DNA of 7,527 nt from Miltoncostaeaceae bacterium (lineage in GTDB: Bacteria > Actinomycetota > Thermoleophilia > Miltoncostaeales > Miltoncostaeaceae), in contig JAUVQP010000072.1 of the NCBI GenBank assembly GCA_030598075.1, positions 1 to 7,527 of the forward strand. The letters are read 5' to 3'. The notes under the pieces were generated by a model. It saw only the letters and a program-made list of their open reading frames with translations, had not been told where the DNA came from and did not search any database. Each line of letters opens with the position of its first letter. Position 1 is the first letter of the stretch. The position numbers and the translations under genes were made by a program. Below, one piece after another: positions 5,431 through 7,527 of this stretch.

Positions 5431-7041
5431 TTAGCGCGTGGCGGAACCCGCCTTGAGCAGCTCCAGATAGAGCGCCTGGGTCTCGGGGCTCGGTTCGACG
5501 CCCCGGCTCTGGCGCAGCACGGACCGACAGGTGTGGAACTGGCGGAGCGCCAGCGCCCGGTCTCCGGCGGCCGAGTGGCAGCGCATGATCCCGCGGTGCC
5601 AGCTCTCGCGGTCCGGCTCGTCGTCGAGCAGAGCGTCGAAGTGGGCGAGCGCGTCGGATGGTCGGTCCTCCGCGAGTAGGGCCTCGGCAAGCGAGGCGCG
5701 CATCGCCGTAGACGCCGTCTCGCACTCGCCCCGTAGCTCGGCGGTCCACTCGGCGTAGGGCCACTCCGGGTACACCGAGCCGGCGGAGGCCTCGAGGGCA
5801 GCGCTCAACGAGCGCGCGCGGTCCGCCGGATCGCTCACCTCCGACGCCTTGCTGGCCGCCGCCAGCACCTCCTCGACGTCCCACGAGTCGCCCTCGCAGA
5901 GCTCGACTCGGTAGGCGCCGGGCTCGGACAGCAACACACTGGAGTCGCTCCCCTCCTCGGCGTCGGGCTCCAGGACCCGCCGCAGTTCGCTCACGGCCCG
6001 AGACACTGCATCGCGGCCGCGCTCGGCATCGAGTTCGCGCCAGAACCACCGAACGAGCTCATCGTGGCGCACGGGGCGCCGCGCGCAGAGCAGCGCGCCC
6101 AGAAGCTGACGGGCACGCTCGTCGCCGAACTCGCCGTTCGGAACGGGCTGGCCGTCGCGGAGCACCTGGAAGCCCCCCAAGCTCACGAAGCGGAGCGCCG
6201 GGCGTCCAGGCGCCGGGCGCCGGGCGCGGGCGGTGTCCGGCCCTCCCTCCGGATCAGACGCAGGGGGGCGAACCTCGGCCGGAGCCGCGCGCATCGCCTC
6301 CGACAGGACATCGCGGCTGAAGGCGAGGTCGTCGACCAGCCCGTCCAGACGGCCGGCGAGGTCACGGAGGTAGGGCTGGGTGGTCTCCGGCACGAGCGTG
6401 AAGCGCCGCGACGAGAGCTCCATGAGCAGGTCGCGGGTGCGCACCAGGACGTGGCGTACCAGCAGCACCGCGACCAGCAGCTCGGAGCCCGTGTCGGCGT
6501 CGGAAGCACCCTGGGCGGTGGCAAGCCGCAGCTCGTCGATGCGCTCGCCCAGCTCGCGCCCGGCGCTGTGGAGGTCGTCCACGAGGGCGCCGAACATCTC
6601 GAAGAGCAGGAAGCCGTGGGTCTTGGCGAAGTCGGCGAAGGAATCGCGATAGCGCTCACGGAGTCGATCGAAGTGGCCGGGGGCCCCCCGGTGCACCGAC
6701 GCGACGACGCCCTCGCTGATCACGATGTGCCGCCGGTCGAGCGCCAGCGTGTTGCCGTCCAGGTGCCCCCCGGCCAGCGCGAGGTGCAGGTGGTCGGCAT
6801 CGACCGTCCAACCGACCTCGCCGGCCGAGCGGTCGTCCTCGAGCACCCGCGGCAGGAGGTACCCGCGCTCGACGAGCCCCGCCGCGTCGGCGGGCTCCGA
6901 GAGTTCGAGGTCGACCCAGAGGAACCCCTTGCCGCTGCCCTGTGGCGGCGGCGCGCCTGGCCCGAGCACGTGCTCTGTCCCGTTGGTCAGGTCGAACCAC
7001 ACCGACGTCGCGGGTGGCTCGACCCCCCTCACCTCATCCAC
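5431..7041 (-). CDS. CorA-like cytoplasmic domain fused to winged-helix/BTAD (SARP-type) regulator
   Basis: Predicted soluble transcription factor of 536 aa with an unusual N-terminus. Residues about 12-255 resemble the cytoplasmic part of CorA Mg2+ transporters: FLWVDLELSEP at 40-50, the LPRVLEDD segment at 63-70, a DHLHLAL strand at 83-89, NTLALDRRHIVISE at 97-110, and long stalk-like helices including YLRDLAGRLDGLVDDL at 224-239. Where CorA would enter its first membrane helix and GMN motif, the chain changes to a Pro/Ala/Arg linker (256-281); no hydrophobic segment exists. Residues about 282-380 are an OmpR-like winged helix (RARQLLGALL, then FWRELDAERGRDAVSRAV with the recognition helix near 343-356), and 388-532 a helical BTAD domain ending SPETQALYLELL. 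SARP/BTAD proteins activate operons, often for secondary metabolism. The GTG start at 7041 has GGAGG (complement of 7051-7055) nine bases upstream. Metal sensing is an inference. Confidence 0.85.
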   Translation of the reverse strand: MDEVRGVEPPATSVWFDLTNGTEHVLGPGAPPPQGSGKGFLWVDLELSEPADAAGLVERGYLLPRVLEDDRSAGEVGWTVDADHLHLALAGGHLDGNTLALDRRHIVISEGVVASVHRGAPGHFDRLRERYRDSFADFAKTHGFLLFEMFGALVDDLHSAGRELGERIDELRLATAQGASDADTGSELLVAVLLVRHVLVRTRDLLMELSSRRFTLVPETTQPYLRDLAGRLDGLVDDLAFSRDVLSEAMRAAPAEVRPPASDPEGGPDTARARRPAPGRPALRFVSLGGFQVLRDGQPVPNGEFGDERARQLLGALLCARRPVRHDELVRWFWRELDAERGRDAVSRAVSELRRVLEPDAEEGSDSSVLLSEPGAYRVELCEGDSWDVEEVLAAASKASEVSDPADRARSLSAALEASAGSVYPEWPYAEWTAELRGECETASTAMRASLAEALLAEDRPSDALAHFDALLDDEPDRESWHRGIMRCHSAAGDRALALRQFHTCRSVLRQSRGVEPSPETQALYLELLKAGSATR

Positions 7042-7269
7042 CGCAGCCGGCCTCCGTCACGCCGTCGTCCGGGTCGTCGACGCCCGCTGACCGAACCCTA
7101 GTCGCAGCCCTGAATTCCGCGCCAGCAACGACGCGCGGGCGGCCCCTGGCGAAGGGGCTTGGGGAGCGATCATGGCGCGGCCAACCAAGGTGAGGAGGCC
7201 TGCCCCCGTCTCTGCTCAACCGGAAGGAGTGGTGGTCCGGGGACCGCTACTACGCTTGGCGGTGAGGAC
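7042..7269. other. Intergenic region, 228 bp, upstream of the CorA-like/BTAD gene
   Basis: This space lies between the flavoprotein stop (7270) and the regulator start (7041), both on the minus strand, so it should hold the regulator's promoter. On the minus strand TAGGGT (complement of 7097-7102) resembles an actinobacterial -10 box about 55 bases before the GTG, but no -35 hexamer sits at the right distance, so the call is weak. No gene with a credible start or protein-like composition was found in it on either strand. Confidence 0.35.
7142..7158 (-). terminator. Hairpin downstream of the flavoprotein gene
   Basis: GCCCCT (7142-7147) and AGGGGC (7153-7158) form a perfect 6-bp stem with a five-base loop, extendable by one G-T pair. 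It lies 112 bases after the flavoprotein stop on the minus strand and before the BTAD gene start, where a terminator separating the two units would be expected. No T-tract follows it in that direction, so the role is uncertain. Confidence 0.25.
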
Positions 7270-7527
7270 TCAGACGGAGTTCAGATACCGGTGCACGTAC
7301 ATGACCGCCATCGCCCCCTCGCCCACTGCCGAGGCGACCCTCTTGACCGAACCGTGGCGAGTATCGCCCGCCACGAAGACTCCTGGGACGCTCGTCTCGA
7401 GCAGGTAGGGGGCACGCTCCTGGCGCGCGGGCGACGCTGTGGCTCCGCTTCCGACGGCGTCCGGCCCCGAGAGGATGAAGCCCTGCTCGTCGAGCGCAAC
7501 CAGGCCTCCGAGCCAGCTCGTGTGGGG
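7270..7527 (-). CDS. Thioredoxin-reductase-like FAD-dependent oxidoreductase, C-terminal part (cut by window edge)
   Basis: A minus-strand frame enters from the right edge and runs 85 codons to a TGA at 7272-7270. It has no start codon because the 5' part is outside. The visible segment is the C-terminal end of a class II pyridine nucleotide-disulfide oxidoreductase: PHTSWLGG at the start, then YLLETSVPGVFVAGDTRHGS, with GVFVAGD being the second FAD-contacting motif (Asp binds the ribityl chain), followed by VKRVASAVGEGAMAV and a final YVHRYLNSV. These enzymes move electrons from NADPH through FAD to a disulfide. The redox CxxC and both Rossmann GxGxxG motifs would lie upstream, so activity cannot be judged. 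The GDTRHGSVKRVASAVGEG style is, from memory, typical of actinobacterial thioredoxin-reductase-like proteins, some with an added N-terminal cyclic-nucleotide-binding domain. Confidence 0.85.
   Translation of the reverse strand, partial: PHTSWLGGLVALDEQGFILSGPDAVGSGATASPARQERAPYLLETSVPGVFVAGDTRHGSVKRVASAVGEGAMAVMYVHRYLNSV

Noticed and set aside
5108..6049. Minus-strand open frame (313 codons) overlapping the hydrolase-cyclase end and BTAD end.
   Set aside because: It is Arg/Gly-rich and crosses the ends of two convergent genes; another frame on the same strand encodes the BTAD domain.
6064..7101. Plus-strand open frame (345 codons) opposite the CorA-like/BTAD gene.
   Set aside because: The translation is rich in Arg, Gly, Glu and Val without motifs, and is the mirror of a minus-strand gene with clear CorA-like, winged-helix and BTAD features and a ribosome binding site.
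7234..7245. Short palindrome GGTCC-GG-GGACC downstream of the flavoprotein stop.
   Set aside because: Only about four pairs can form with a realistic loop, and there is no T-tract, so it is not a supportable terminator or operator.
7172..7408. Plus-strand open frame of 78 codons at the right end.
   Set aside because: It runs antisense to the thioredoxin-reductase-like C-terminus, which has clear FAD-binding and family motifs.
7281..7499. Minus-strand ATG-initiated frame of 72 codons at the right end.
   Set aside because: It is an out-of-frame, Arg/Ser-rich reading of the same strand; the frame entering from base 7527 carries the recognisable flavoprotein sequence.

Overview
The window is high-GC DNA (roughly 70% by eye) with strongly G/C-ending codons, alternative GTG/TTG starts and long antisense open frames. 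The protein families (STAND ATPase regulators, BTAD/SARP regulators, alpha/beta-hydrolase-cyclase fusions, thioredoxin-reductase-like flavoproteins) point to an actinobacterium. Thermoleophilia (Solirubrobacterales/Gaiellales-like) is a reasonable but unproven guess. No RNA genes, insertion sequences or CRISPR arrays were seen.

Layout, left to right. (1) 29-2230 (+): a STAND-type ATPase followed by a GNAT-like middle region and a C-terminal class III nucleotide cyclase; its frame is open to the left edge, so the true start may lie outside. (2) 2231-2476: 246 bp intergenic, with a GC-rich imperfect hairpin. (3) 2477-3757 (+): a class III PLP aminotransferase of the GabT/ArgD type. (4) 3756 to about 3850 (-): a decayed 3' end of a BTAD-family regulator gene, recognised by its near identity to the 3' end of the intact gene further right. 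(5) 3902-5389 (+): an alpha/beta-hydrolase fused to a class III cyclase, with a perfect 8-nt Shine-Dalgarno that sets a TTG start. (6) 5390-5430: a 41-bp convergent gap with GC hairpins. (7) 5431-7041 (-): the most unusual gene, a CorA-like cytoplasmic domain without its membrane part, fused to a winged helix and a BTAD domain. (8) 7042-7269: 228 bp intergenic. (9) 7270-7527 (-): the C-terminal 85 residues of a thioredoxin-reductase-like flavoprotein, cut by the right edge.

The region reads as a cluster of one-protein signalling devices. Two cyclases with unrelated sensory N-termini may make a cyclic nucleotide, and one transcription factor carries what looks like a recycled metal-transporter sensor domain. 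The flavoprotein at the right edge belongs to a group that in actinobacteria sometimes carries an N-terminal cyclic-nucleotide-binding domain, which would link it to the cyclases, but that part lies outside the window. The aminotransferase has no obvious link to signalling. The strongest candidate for something undescribed is the CorA-like/BTAD fusion; the STAND-GNAT-cyclase protein is second.
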